DNA of 23,536 nt from an uncultured Bacillota bacterium (lineage in GTDB: Bacteria; Bacillota_I; Bacilli_A; RFN20; CAG-449). The DNA is taken from contig CABUOQ010000030.1 in the NCBI GenBank assembly GCA_902493275.1, positions 1 through 23,536 of the forward strand, written 5' to 3'. Position numbers and translations under genes: made by a program. Of the stretch, positions 15,162-23,456 are shown piece by piece. The notes beneath the pieces were generated by a model that was not told where the DNA came from, did no database searches, and saw only the letters and a list, made by a program, of their open reading frames with translations. Position 1 is the first letter of the stretch. Every line of letters begins with the position of its first letter.

Positions 15162-17060
15162 TTATTTACCTTTTGAAACAATTTCGTCCTGAATCATTTT
15201 GATAAATTCATCAAACGAGACAGTTGTTTGGGCTTGATTTCCTAATCGACGATAAGTGACGAGATTATTTTCACATTCCTTATCACCAATAACAAGAGTA
15301 TAAGGAACTTTATGGACTTGAGCATCTCTTAAACGATATCCAAGTTTTTCTTCTCTTTCATCGACTTCACATCTTATTCCTAAAGCTTCCAATTTTTCTG
15401 AATATTCTTTAGTTTTGGCATTATGAACTTGAGCTACAGGGAGTAGCTTCACTTGAACTGGAGCTAGCCAAGTTGGGAAGGCACCAGCATAATTTTCAGT
15501 GATAATACCAATAAATCTTTCAAGCGAACCAAAGCAAGCGCGATGAATCATAACTGGAGTTACTTTAGCACCATTTTGGTCGATATAGGTACAATCAAAT
15601 CTTCCAGGTAATTGCATATCTAATTGAATAGTTCCGCATTGCCAAATTCTATTCATTGAATCGCGGAGTTTAAAGTCGAGTTTAGGACCATAAAATGCAC
15701 CATCTCCAGGATTGATTTTGAATTGACGTCCAGTAGCTTGACAAGCACTAATTAGGTCTTTTTCAGCTTGGTCCCAGACTTCGATTGAACCGATAAAGTT
15801 ATCTTCGGGTCTAGTGGATAATTCAATATGATAATTTAGACCAAATAAAGAATAAATCTCATCATATAATTTAATGATTTTAGTAACTTCTTCACCAATT
15901 TGATCTTCACGAAGTAAAGTATGAGCATCATCTTGAGTGAAAGTTCTAACTCTAAATAATCCATTTAAAGCACCAGAAGCTTCATGACGATGGACGTGTC
16001 CAAGTTCGGCGTATCTTAAAGGTAAATCCTTATAAGAATGAAGATCATTTTTATATACGAGAATAGCTCCTGGACAATTCATAGGTTTAATAGCGAATTC
16101 TTGATCATCAACCATGGTGATATACATATTTTCTTTGTAGTGATCCCAGTGACCTGAAGTCTCCCATAATTCTTTCGAAAGCATAATTGGAGTTTCAATT
16201 ATTTTATAGCCATGTTTACGATGAATTTTTAGCCAAAAATCTTCAAGAGTTCTTCTTAATATATATCCATTAGGTAAGAAGAATGGTAGTCCTGGACCAT
16301 AATCACTAAACATAAATAAGCCTAATTCTTTACCGAGTTTACGATGATCTCTCTTCTTTCTTTCTTCTAGGTCATGGAGATGTTTTTGTAATTCTTCTTC
16401 GCTAAAGAAAGATGTGCCATAAATTCTAGTTAACATTTTATTATGGACATCGCCACGCCAATAAGCACCGGCTACAGATAATAATTTAAAATGTTGAATC
16501 ATTGAAACTTTTTCAACGTGTGGACCGGCACATAAATCAACAAATTTTCCTTGCCTATAAATAGTTATTTGACCTTCAATGCCATCGATGAGTTCTTCCT
16601 TGTAAGGGTTATCTTTAAAAATTTCTTTAGCTTCTTGCTTTGTTACTTCTTCACGAACAAATAAATTTCCCGAAGAAGCTAATTTTTTCATTTCTTTTTC
16701 AATTTTAGCAAAGTCAGCATCGGTTATTTTATCTTCACCAAAATCAACATCATAATAATATCCTTCTTCAATAGCTGGTCCAAAGCCGAATTTTGCTTGA
16801 GGATATAGATTATGAATAGCTTCCGCCATTAAATGAGAAGTGGAGTGATTTAAGACATCATATGATTCTGGATCACCTTTTTTGATTAAAACAAAGAGTC
16901 CTTCATGAGAAATAGGACGATTTAAATCATAAATTCGATCGTCAAGTTTATAAGCAATGCTTGCTTTAGCGAGTGAAGTTGAAAGACTTTGAGCAAGACT
17001 TAAACCAGTTTCACCTTCTTTAATTTCAATTTCTTTACCATCAATTAATTTAATTTTCAT
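15162..17060 (-). CDS. thrS: Threonyl-tRNA synthetase
   Basis: Charges tRNA-Thr in the cytosol. From the ATG at 17058-17060 the protein has 632 residues, a full-length class II enzyme: TGS domain (1-61), editing domain with H72-STS-H76, class II motif 2 region (RYAELGHVHRHEASGALNGL, key part RHEASGAL), motif 3 (FGSLERFIGI) and a C-terminal anticodon-binding domain. The open frame extends upstream to 17159 but runs through the T-box leader, so the shorter start is correct. It is backed by AAAGGAGG at about 17066-17073. Expression is controlled by the T-box leader upstream. It ends next to a terminator shared with the convergent atp cluster. Confidence 0.96.
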   Translation of the reverse strand: MKIKLIDGKEIEIKEGETGLSLAQSLSTSLAKASIAYKLDDRIYDLNRPISHEGLFVLIKKGDPESYDVLNHSTSHLMAEAIHNLYPQAKFGFGPAIEEGYYYDVDFGEDKITDADFAKIEKEMKKLASSGNLFVREEVTKQEAKEIFKDNPYKEELIDGIEGQITIYRQGKFVDLCAGPHVEKVSMIQHFKLLSVAGAYWRGDVHNKMLTRIYGTSFFSEEELQKHLHDLEERKKRDHRKLGKELGLFMFSDYGPGLPFFLPNGYILRRTLEDFWLKIHRKHGYKIIETPIMLSKELWETSGHWDHYKENMYITMVDDQEFAIKPMNCPGAILVYKNDLHSYKDLPLRYAELGHVHRHEASGALNGLFRVRTFTQDDAHTLLREDQIGEEVTKIIKLYDEIYSLFGLNYHIELSTRPEDNFIGSIEVWDQAEKDLISACQATGRQFKINPGDGAFYGPKLDFKLRDSMNRIWQCGTIQLDMQLPGRFDCTYIDQNGAKVTPVMIHRACFGSLERFIGIITENYAGAFPTWLAPVQVKLLPVAQVHNAKTKEYSEKLEALGIRCEVDEREEKLGYRLRDAQVHKVPYTLVIGDKECENNLVTYRRLGNQAQTTVSFDEFIKMIQDEIVSKGK

Positions 17061-17074
17061 ATAAACCTCCTTTA

Positions 17075-17310
17075 ATAAAAAAATCCTTATAGAAAATCTA
17101 TAAGGACGATTAAATACGCGGTACCACCTTAATTCATCAATGTAAATTAATGCTCTCAACGATTCTTAACGTGAATCAACGTCTTATTACTAAGATAGCT
17201 CCGTAGTGGTATCTAAAGTTTTGTATCAAGCTTTCACCAAATGCCTAATTCTCTAATAGACTTCTTTAGACGTGTCTACTTCAACGCTGTCATCATTATT
17301 AATCAAAAAA
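17075..17310 (-). promoter_or_regulatory. T-box riboswitch leader (threonine) of thrS
   Basis: Read on the minus strand, this leader contains the conserved T-box sequence AAGGTGGTACCGCG (17117-17130), followed by an intrinsic terminator (CCTTATAGA / TCTATAAGG with a T tract, about 17076-17106) just before the thrS ribosome site. Upstream lies a stem I region with GGTGAAAGCTTGAT-type conserved bases. The presumed specifier is ACC (17208-17210), within GATACCACTACGG. Uncharged tRNA-Thr would stabilise the antiterminator and let thrS be transcribed. The T-box core, terminator and gene identity all agree; the exact stem I borders are approximate. Confidence 0.93.
17076..17106 (-). terminator. T-box attenuator terminator upstream of thrS
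   Basis: On the minus strand, CCTTATAGA and TCTATAAGG form a 9-base stem with a short loop, followed by a run of T. It sits directly after the T-box sequence and before the thrS ribosome site, which is the usual position of the regulated terminator. Confidence 0.88.
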
Positions 17311-17323
17311 AACTATAATTCAA
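17295..17323 (-). promoter_or_regulatory. Promoter of the thrS T-box transcript
   Basis: On the minus strand TTGAAT (17318-17323, 4 of 6) and AATAAT (17295-17300, 5 of 6) are separated by exactly 17 bases. They lie between the pyk stop and the T-box leader, at the right distance to start the leader near 17288. thrS therefore has its own promoter and need not depend on pyk transcription. Confidence 0.6.
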
Positions 17324-17332
17324 GACTTTTTA

Positions 17333-18796
17333 TTAAATATCTAATTCTCTTGGTGCAGTTGCGGTAATTACTTTCATGAAATTATTGTTCTTTGAACCTG
17401 ATGGAACTGAACCAGTAATTATCATATTCATACCTGGAACTAGCTTCATTTTACGAGATTTTAATAAAGCGATAACTTCCATTTCTTCAATGAATTGAGG
17501 AACGGAAGAAATTAAGATTGGAAATACACCCCAATTTAAACAACTAGTAAAGGCCTCGGCACGATTATCAGTAACAAAAATTATTGGACAGCAAGGACGA
17601 GATTGAGAAATTAAACGTGCGGCATTGGAATTTGAAGAAAATACAAATATTAACTTACTATCCGTTAATAGAGCAGTTTGAACAACGCTATTAGCTAAGG
17701 CAGAGGAAATATCTTTACATCCAGAATGGATGATGGAATTGAAACTATCAGTAGCTAAACCATCATAATCCATATATTTTTCCATTCTAGCGGCTATTTT
17801 AGCTTGAGTCGCGGCTGCTAAAATAGGATATTCACCATTTGCTGATTCGGCTGATAACATTACACAATCAGTTGATTCTAATACGGCATTGGCTACATCC
17901 GATACTTCAGCACGAGTTGGATTTGGATTAGTCTTCATGGAATCGAGCATTTGTGTTGCCGTGATGACAAATTTGCCCGCTAATTTACATTTACGGATTA
18001 ATTCTTTTTGAACAACAGGAACATCTTCAGCTGGAATTTCAACACCTAAATCACCACGTGCAACCATAATACCATCACTAACTTCGATTATGGAGTCGAT
18101 ATTTTTAACTGCGATTGGATTTTCTATTTTAGAGATAATTTTAATATCTGGGCGATTATTGTCGAGTAATATTTTTCTAATAGCTAAGACATCACTAGAA
18201 TCTCTAATAAATGACGCGGCAATGAAAGAAAAATTATGTTGACAACCCCAAATAAGATCATCGCGATCTTTTTTAGAAATATATTCCATTTTAATTTCAG
18301 TATTAGGGCAATTAACACCTCTTTTATTTTTTATTATGTGATGGTTTAGAGCTTTAGCGATTATCTCATGATTTTTTTCGTCTTTTTCAATGACTTTTAA
18401 AGTTAAATTACCATCATCTAATTTAATGGTATCGCCAATATTTATATCATCATATAATCCCGGATAGGTAACAGAAAACTTTTCTTTGGTTCCAACGATT
18501 TGTTTCATAGTTATGCGAATGATATCATCGGTTGCGATTGCAGCGCTTCCACCTTCAAAATCTCCAGTTCTTATTTCTGGACCTTTTGTATCAAGCATAA
18601 CTGGCATGATTATTCCATCTTCTTTTTCTAAACGCTCGGCAATCATCAACTTGTTTAAATGTTCTTCATGAGTACCATGAGAAAAATTACATCGCATGCA
18701 ATTCATGCCTGATTCGTATAATTGTTTACATTTTTCATAAGTGTCTGATGAAGGACCAATTGTGCAAACAATCTTTGTGTTTTTTGAGATATTCAT
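17333..18796 (-). CDS. pyk: Pyruvate kinase
   Basis: Last step of glycolysis: phosphoenolpyruvate plus ADP gives pyruvate and ATP. The 487 residues match the standard A/B/C-domain enzyme without the extra C-terminal PEP-utilising domain found in Bacillus. Seen motifs: NFSHGTHEEH, LDTKGPEIRTG, the active-site lysine signature ISKIENPIAVKNID, VARGDLGVEIP, and TATQMLDSM..PTRAEVSDVANAVLE. The usual MLSGETA segment reads MLSAESA here, a mild change. The start ATG (18794-18796) has AAGGAG 5 bases upstream. A candidate extended -10 promoter lies in the divergent region before dnaB. The stop is followed at once by the thrS promoter and leader, with no clear terminator of its own. Confidence 0.95.
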   Translation of the reverse strand: MNISKNTKIVCTIGPSSDTYEKCKQLYESGMNCMRCNFSHGTHEEHLNKLMIAERLEKEDGIIMPVMLDTKGPEIRTGDFEGGSAAIATDDIIRITMKQIVGTKEKFSVTYPGLYDDINIGDTIKLDDGNLTLKVIEKDEKNHEIIAKALNHHIIKNKRGVNCPNTEIKMEYISKKDRDDLIWGCQHNFSFIAASFIRDSSDVLAIRKILLDNNRPDIKIISKIENPIAVKNIDSIIEVSDGIMVARGDLGVEIPAEDVPVVQKELIRKCKLAGKFVITATQMLDSMKTNPNPTRAEVSDVANAVLESTDCVMLSAESANGEYPILAAATQAKIAARMEKYMDYDGLATDSFNSIIHSGCKDISSALANSVVQTALLTDSKLIFVFSSNSNAARLISQSRPCCPIIFVTDNRAEAFTSCLNWGVFPILISSVPQFIEEMEVIALLKSRKMKLVPGMNMIITGSVPSGSKNNNFMKVITATAPRELDI

Positions 18797-18837
18797 ATCC
18801 GCTCCTTCTATAATTTTAGTTTATAACTTATAAGAAA

Positions 18838-18866
18838 AATATATCATGTTAGATTAATAAATTAAA
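18838..18866 (-). promoter_or_regulatory. Candidate extended -10 promoter of pyk
   Basis: On the minus strand TGATATATT gives an extended -10 (TG, one base, TATATT; -10 at 18838-18843). A weak -35 TTTAAT (18861-18866) lies 17 bases upstream. The transcript would start near 18831, about 35 bases before the ATG. Consensus-based only. Confidence 0.4.
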
Positions 18867-18875
18867 CAAATAAAA

Positions 18876-18884
18876 TGCTATATT
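18876..18884 (+). promoter_or_regulatory. Candidate extended -10 promoter of dnaB-dnaI
   Basis: TGCTATATT (18876-18884) forms an extended -10 with TATATT at 18879-18884 and no good -35. The transcript would start near 18891, before the AAAGAGG ribosome site at 18911-18917. It lies back to back with the candidate pyk promoter. Consensus-based only. Confidence 0.35.
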
Positions 18885-18925
18885 TAATAAAAATAATTTG
18901 TTATATTATTAAAGAGGATGTAAAG

Positions 18926-20170
18926 ATGAAATCTTTGAATTATTTATCTAAAAATGATTATTATGAAATAAAACTGGGGTCGATGCTTGCAAGTTATGAT
19001 CGCGATTTACTGACAATGCTATATCAACCAATTATTGGATATGGTTCTTTAGCACTTTATTTTACGTTATGGAGCAATGTAAAGCGTTCTGAATATTCAT
19101 CAATGAATAAACATGAAGTCATCTTTAATCAAATGGATATTGATTCTAATGAATTTATTAAATGCCGCACACGATTAGAAGCTTTAGGATTATTAAAAAC
19201 TTATAAAAAAAATGAAAAGTCTTTTACCACCTTTATATATGAATTATATGCTCCAAAATCACCAGAAGAATTTTTTGATGATCCCTTATATAAAGGAATT
19301 TTATGTAAACATCTAGGTGAAAAAGAAGTTGAAAAATTGGCGATTATATTTAAAAGTCGCGAAGTGAACAAGGACAATTGTGAAGATATTTCCAGTTCAT
19401 TTAGTGATATTTATTCTATCGACGAAGATGATACTTTAAAAGTTATAAATATTAGAACCAATCGTGGAAGAAAAACCATAAATATCAAAAATAATTTTGA
19501 AGTTGGTGAATTTTTAAAACATATTAAAGATGAATATGGAATAATTAATGAGGCATTAACTCCAGATGATATTCACGAGATAACTCGTTTAGCAACCTTA
19601 CTGGGATTAGATGTTTTATCGATGTGTGAAGTAGTTGAACAATGTTATAATCCAAATCAAGAAAATCATTTGAATTACGATGATTTATATCATGCAAGTT
19701 TAAAATATAAAGATGGTATTAATATTGTTTCTAAAAATAATGGTATAAAAGAATATAATGATGATGATGCTTTTGGAGCCTTTATAAATCAAATGTCGAC
19801 AACAAGTGCTTTTGAATATTTAAAAATTAAGCAAAATTATATAAACCCATCAGCTTCTGATGTTAAAATAATTAATGAACTATCATCAAAATATGGCTTT
19901 AATTCCGGAGTTATTAATGCTTTGGTTCAATACACTCTTAGTATGTGTGATGATAAATTGCCAGCGAATTATATTTATAAACTAGCGGATACTTTAGCAC
20001 GTAAAAATGTGAATACAACTCTTGCTGCATGGAATGCGTTAACAAAAAAGAATCATAAAAAAACAAGTAAGCAAATCGTTAAAGATGATAGTATTAATGA
20101 TGGTGTTAAAGACAATATAAAGTCAAGTGATGGTCAATCCCTTGAAGAATTAATGAAGGAACTGGAGTAA
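18926..20170 (+). CDS. dnaB: DnaB/DnaD-type replication initiation protein
   Basis: Firmicutes primosome protein that helps load the replicative helicase at oriC and at stalled forks; it is not the helicase itself. From ATG 18926 (AAAGAGG 8 bases upstream) the protein has 414 residues; an in-frame ATG at 18875 has no ribosome site and precedes the likely leader. Residues about 15-110 form the winged-helix domain (YYEIKLGSMLASYDRDLL onward). Residues about 300-370 form the DnaD-like C-terminal domain ending in YIYKLADTLARKNVNT and AAWNAL. The tail is charged and probably disordered. dnaI follows after 4 bases, the conserved pairing of Bacilli. Confidence 0.85.
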   Translation: MKSLNYLSKNDYYEIKLGSMLASYDRDLLTMLYQPIIGYGSLALYFTLWSNVKRSEYSSMNKHEVIFNQMDIDSNEFIKCRTRLEALGLLKTYKKNEKSFTTFIYELYAPKSPEEFFDDPLYKGILCKHLGEKEVEKLAIIFKSREVNKDNCEDISSSFSDIYSIDEDDTLKVINIRTNRGRKTINIKNNFEVGEFLKHIKDEYGIINEALTPDDIHEITRLATLLGLDVLSMCEVVEQCYNPNQENHLNYDDLYHASLKYKDGINIVSKNNGIKEYNDDDAFGAFINQMSTTSAFEYLKIKQNYINPSASDVKIINELSSKYGFNSGVINALVQYTLSMCDDKLPANYIYKLADTLARKNVNTTLAAWNALTKKNHKKTSKQIVKDDSINDGVKDNIKSSDGQSLEELMKELE

Positions 20171-20174
20171 TAAC

Positions 20175-21086
20175 ATGAACCAAATCAAATTTGATAATAT
20201 TAACGAAGAAAAACGTCAAAGCTTAAAAAAAGAATGCATAAAAATTGTTAAAGACAATGAGACTTGCTTAAATTTTATCTTAGAAAATAATTTGAATGAT
20301 GAAGAAGTATTATCTGCGATTGGAAAGTTTCTAAAGATTGTAAATCAAGAAAAAGTATGTGTAAATTGTGTAAACAAAAAGAATTGTTTATTGCAAAGCA
20401 ATGGTTCAATATATTCTTTAAGTATTGATGAAGATGATCGAATTATTGATTTAAAGTTAGATTTATGTTCAAAAGCTAAAAAAACTGATAAGTACACTAG
20501 TAATTATCTTTATCGTCAATTCGATGAAGAATATTTAAATTACGATATAAATCAAGTTTTATCTAATGAAGATTATAAAGATTCAAGAAAAGAAACATAT
20601 GTTTCTGCAGCTTCAATTTTGCTTTCTAAAACAAATAAAGGAATCTTTTTAACTGGATCACGTAGATGTGGAAAAAGTTTCATTTTAGCGGTTTTTTCTA
20701 AAAAATATATCGATAATTTTAAAAAGAGAGTCGCTTTTATTGATGCTTCGACAACTATTAAAGAATTAAATGATTTATATTTTACTAATAAAGATGAATT
20801 TCAAAAGCGCCTCGATGAATTATGTGAAGTTGATTTATTAATTATCGATGATTTTGGAAGCGAATTTAAAAATGAATATACTCGTGATCTGATTATATAT
20901 CCATTGTTAAATAGTCGTTTTATTGATAATAAATTAACTTGTTTTACATCTAATTATTCTTTAAATGAAATTCAACAAATGTATGAGCTTAGAGAAAAAA
21001 ATGCACCTAAAGCTCGCTTATTATATGAAGTTATTAATTCTTTAGCAAAGCAAGTAATAATTGAATCAATTCCTTATCGCGAATAG
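20175..21086 (+). CDS. dnaI: Primosomal helicase loader DnaI
   Basis: AAA+ ATPase that loads the replicative helicase. The 303 residues are typical. The N-terminal helicase-binding domain carries a zinc-site pattern C62-VN-C65 and C71, with C98 as a possible further ligand (a His takes a ligand role in Bacillus). The C-terminal AAA+ domain has Walker A GSRRCGKS (161-168) and Walker B LLIIDDFGSE (221-230, D225/D226), followed by a sensor-type TSNYSL. GGAG near the end of dnaB serves as ribosome site. The dnaB-dnaI pairing, with thrS close by, echoes the Bacillus subtilis dnaB-dnaI-ytxC-thrS neighbourhood, here with thrS turned round and pyk inserted. Confidence 0.92.
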   Translation: MNQIKFDNINEEKRQSLKKECIKIVKDNETCLNFILENNLNDEEVLSAIGKFLKIVNQEKVCVNCVNKKNCLLQSNGSIYSLSIDEDDRIIDLKLDLCSKAKKTDKYTSNYLYRQFDEEYLNYDINQVLSNEDYKDSRKETYVSAASILLSKTNKGIFLTGSRRCGKSFILAVFSKKYIDNFKKRVAFIDASTTIKELNDLYFTNKDEFQKRLDELCEVDLLIIDDFGSEFKNEYTRDLIIYPLLNSRFIDNKLTCFTSNYSLNEIQQMYELREKNAPKARLLYEVINSLAKQVIIESIPYRE

Positions 21087-21117
21087 CATATATATAATTA
21101 ATTATGAATAAAATTAC

Positions 21118-21330
21118 ATGGGTGATTCCATGTTTTTTTATGATCAAGAATTATTGCATATTGGAAATTTTGAAAGAATTAAATACGTTGAAAATGAGTT
21201 AATTGTCGTGACATTTAAAAATTATTCATTGCAGATTTATGGTGAAAACTTGACTGTAATATATCTTTCAGATGATGAAATGTATATTCAAGGCAATATA
21301 AAGGAATTAGATTTAAATAATGTTATTTAA
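21118..21330 (+). CDS. YqfC/YabP-like sporulation protein
   Basis: A 70-residue all-beta protein. The pattern ELLHIGNFERIKYVENELIV, LQIYGENLTVIYLSDDEMYIQGNIKELDL (key parts IYGENLTVIYLSDDEMYIQG) follows the YabP/YqfC family, small proteins of the endospore programme whose function is poorly known. It is shorter than Bacillus YqfC because the N-terminal extension is missing. ATG 21118 or 21130 could be the start; neither has a strong ribosome site, and GGGTG lies before the second. A TATAAT at 21093-21098 lacks a matching -35. Its end overlaps the YqfD-like gene by 11 bases, which supports the call through the known yqfC-yqfD pair. Confidence 0.68.
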   Translation: MGDSMFFYDQELLHIGNFERIKYVENELIVVTFKNYSLQIYGENLTVIYLSDDEMYIQGNIKELDLNNVI

Positions 21331-22246
21331 GTCGTATGTTATTATTGAAGTAAGAACATTTTCAATCGATAATTTAATTTCCAAAATAAGAAATAACAAA
21401 ATAGTTATTGATAAATTGACTCATATAGATGATTTTATCTTTCATCTAAGATTTCATCCTAAATACTTAAAAAAGATCAAAGTTATTTTTCCAGATTATA
21501 AAATCATTCATGAACATGGTTTATATTATATTATTAAACATCAACTGATAAAAAAGACCACGATTATTGCTTTAGTGATTTCGGGATTGTTCTTCATGTA
21601 TTTAAATACTTTAATTTATGAAGTGAGAATAAATGGTAAGAATGAACAATTAAGTGATAATATTCGTTATATTTTAGAAAATGCAAATATTAAACGATAT
21701 AAAAAAAAGCCCTCATTAGCTACATTAGATGAATTAAAAAATGAGATATTATCTTATTATAATGAAATTGAAAATATCGATTTCTATATGACAGGTAATT
21801 TGGTAAGTTTAACATATTTTTTAAAAGAAAAAGAAGATATAATCGATAATTCAAATGGAAAATATTATGCCAAAAAGGATGGTATCGTGTCTTATGTTGA
21901 TGTAGCAAGAGGTAATTGTTTATATGAACATAATGATTATGTAAAAAAAGGTCAATTACTTATTGATGATTACGTGCATATAAATGATAAAGATATCTAT
22001 GTTGGTGGTCAAGGAAAAGTATATGCATTTACTTGGTCATTAGTTGAATTAAAAAAGAAATATATTGGAACCGATACTGATGCATTTTCCTATTTATTGC
22101 AAGAAGCGCGTTTTCAAGTTAGTAAACAATTTTCCGAGAAAGAATATATCGATAAAGAAAATGTTCTATCTTTTACTTATCAAGATTCGATGGCATATTT
22201 AAAAGTGCATTTTACCTTGTTAGAAAATATCGCTATTTTACAATAA
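21320..22246 (+). CDS. YqfD-like sporulation membrane protein
   Basis: A 308-residue protein with an N-terminal cytosolic part, one membrane helix at about 80-98 (TTIIALVISGLFFMYLNTLIY), and a large extracytoplasmic part. The stretch KKDGIVSYVDVARGNCLYE followed by DYVKKGQLLIDDYV (about 187-222) matches the YqfD family, where a similar segment resembles lipoyl/HlyD-type hairpins. YqfD takes part in endospore formation in Bacillus, with an unclear molecular role. It is shorter than the roughly 400-residue Bacillus protein. It overlaps the YqfC-like gene. In Bacillus phoH follows; here a C39-transporter-like gene follows instead. Confidence 0.75.
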   Translation: MLFKSYVIIEVRTFSIDNLISKIRNNKIVIDKLTHIDDFIFHLRFHPKYLKKIKVIFPDYKIIHEHGLYYIIKHQLIKKTTIIALVISGLFFMYLNTLIYEVRINGKNEQLSDNIRYILENANIKRYKKKPSLATLDELKNEILSYYNEIENIDFYMTGNLVSLTYFLKEKEDIIDNSNGKYYAKKDGIVSYVDVARGNCLYEHNDYVKKGQLLIDDYVHINDKDIYVGGQGKVYAFTWSLVELKKKYIGTDTDAFSYLLQEARFQVSKQFSEKEYIDKENVLSFTYQDSMAYLKVHFTLLENIAILQ

Positions 22247-22253
22247 TTTTAAA

Positions 22254-22280
22254 AATCCTCTATATATAAGATAGAGGGTT
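22254..22280 (+). promoter_or_regulatory. Hairpin that hides the ribosome site of the C39 gene
   Basis: AATCCTCTAT (22254-22263... left arm ending at 22263) pairs with ATAGAGGGTT (22271-22280) through ten positions including one G-U pair, with a 7-base loop. The right arm contains AGAGGG, the only plausible ribosome site for the ATG at 22284. No T tract follows, so it is unlikely to be a terminator. A translational switch is inferred. Confidence 0.5.
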
Positions 22281-22283
22281 ATT

Positions 22284-23456
22284 ATGAAATATTTCTGTTA
22301 TCAAATTTTAACTACCGATTGCGGGTATGCGTGCTGTAAGATGTTATTAGCTAATGCTCATAAAGATAAATCTTATATCTATATGAGCCAAGATTTAACA
22401 TCCAAAAATTTTTCGTTTTTTGATTTAAAAAAAATCTGTCAAAAAGAAGGCCTTGATTGCGATGGATATAGTTATGAAAGCGTTGTACAAGTAAAAAAAA
22501 TTCCATGTATTGGACATATTAAGATCGAAGACCGATTTCATTTTATATATATTTATAAAATTTCAAAATCAAGAGTATATTATTTTGATCCTAAGATTGG
22601 GAAGCAAACGCTAAAAATTACAGAATTTAATAAATTATCCACAAATAATTATTTAATAATTGATAAAATAAATTTTCATCAAAAGAAAAAAATAAAACCT
22701 TTTTATAATTCTAAATTTTCTCTGGCACAATTCTTAATATCGATTTTACAGTTTGTAAGTATATTTATTCTTTCTTTTTTTAATAATAATTTTTCTATTA
22801 GTATTATATTTTTTCTTTTTTTATATTTGATTAGTAATTTCTTGTATTTTTTAATTAATATCTTGGCAATGAAAAAATATGATAAACAAGTTATTTATCC
22901 TATTTTTGAGATGATAGAAGATACAAATGATAAAATTATTAAAAATGGAATCGAAAATGAATATCAATTGAAAAAAGAATATTTTTCTAATGCTAATAAT
23001 TTATTCATGAATGCAATTACAATTGGATTTATCGGATTTATTTTAATTGTAAATGATCTTAAAAATATTTTTGGAATAATCATAACAATGATAATGTGCA
23101 TAATAATTCATAAATTAGATCTAATTTTTAATAAATCATTAATTAGTCGGGTAAATGAACTAGAGAACAAAATTTTTGATATTAAGACAAATTATTTTTA
23201 CGCTGATCAAATATCTTATAAATATGCATTAAATTATGCATTATTAAATATTTGTGAATTAACAATAATAACTTTATTTGTTTTTGTAATTTCATTAATT
23301 AATAACAACTTTTCATCTTTAGTGTATTTTATTATTATTTATAAATTATTAACTGATAAATTAAATGAAATAATTAAATGTCAAACAGATAATAGAAAAA
23401 TAGATGTTCTCATAAATTATCATAATAGTTTAAAACCCCATATAAAAATAAAATAA
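22284..23456 (+). CDS. C39-peptidase/ABC-exporter membrane domain protein without ATPase domain
   Basis: A 390-residue protein. Residues 1-130 form a C39 (bacteriocin-leader) peptidase domain with Q7, C13 in TTDCGYACC, H86 in RFHFIYIYKI and D102 in FDPKIGK, so oxyanion and catalytic residues are all present. Residues about 145-360 contain six predicted helices (about 148-165, 170-190, 240-256, 263-281, 318-340, 345-358), the layout of an ABC type I exporter membrane domain. The protein stops where the linker to the nucleotide-binding domain would begin; full-length relatives are about 700 residues. C39 transporters cut double-glycine leaders while exporting peptides. No peptide precursor is visible nearby. 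It may work with a separate ATPase, act only as a membrane protease, or be a truncated gene; the frame is otherwise intact. Confidence 0.75.
   Translation: MKYFCYQILTTDCGYACCKMLLANAHKDKSYIYMSQDLTSKNFSFFDLKKICQKEGLDCDGYSYESVVQVKKIPCIGHIKIEDRFHFIYIYKISKSRVYYFDPKIGKQTLKITEFNKLSTNNYLIIDKINFHQKKKIKPFYNSKFSLAQFLISILQFVSIFILSFFNNNFSISIIFFLFLYLISNFLYFLINILAMKKYDKQVIYPIFEMIEDTNDKIIKNGIENEYQLKKEYFSNANNLFMNAITIGFIGFILIVNDLKNIFGIIITMIMCIIIHKLDLIFNKSLISRVNELENKIFDIKTNYFYADQISYKYALNYALLNICELTIITLFVFVISLINNNFSSLVYFIIIYKLLTDKLNEIIKCQTDNRKIDVLINYHNSLKPHIKIK

Noticed and set aside
17061..17159. N-terminal extension of thrS by 33 codons
   Set aside because: It would translate the T-box sequence and terminator; the ATG at 17058-17060 has an excellent ribosome site.
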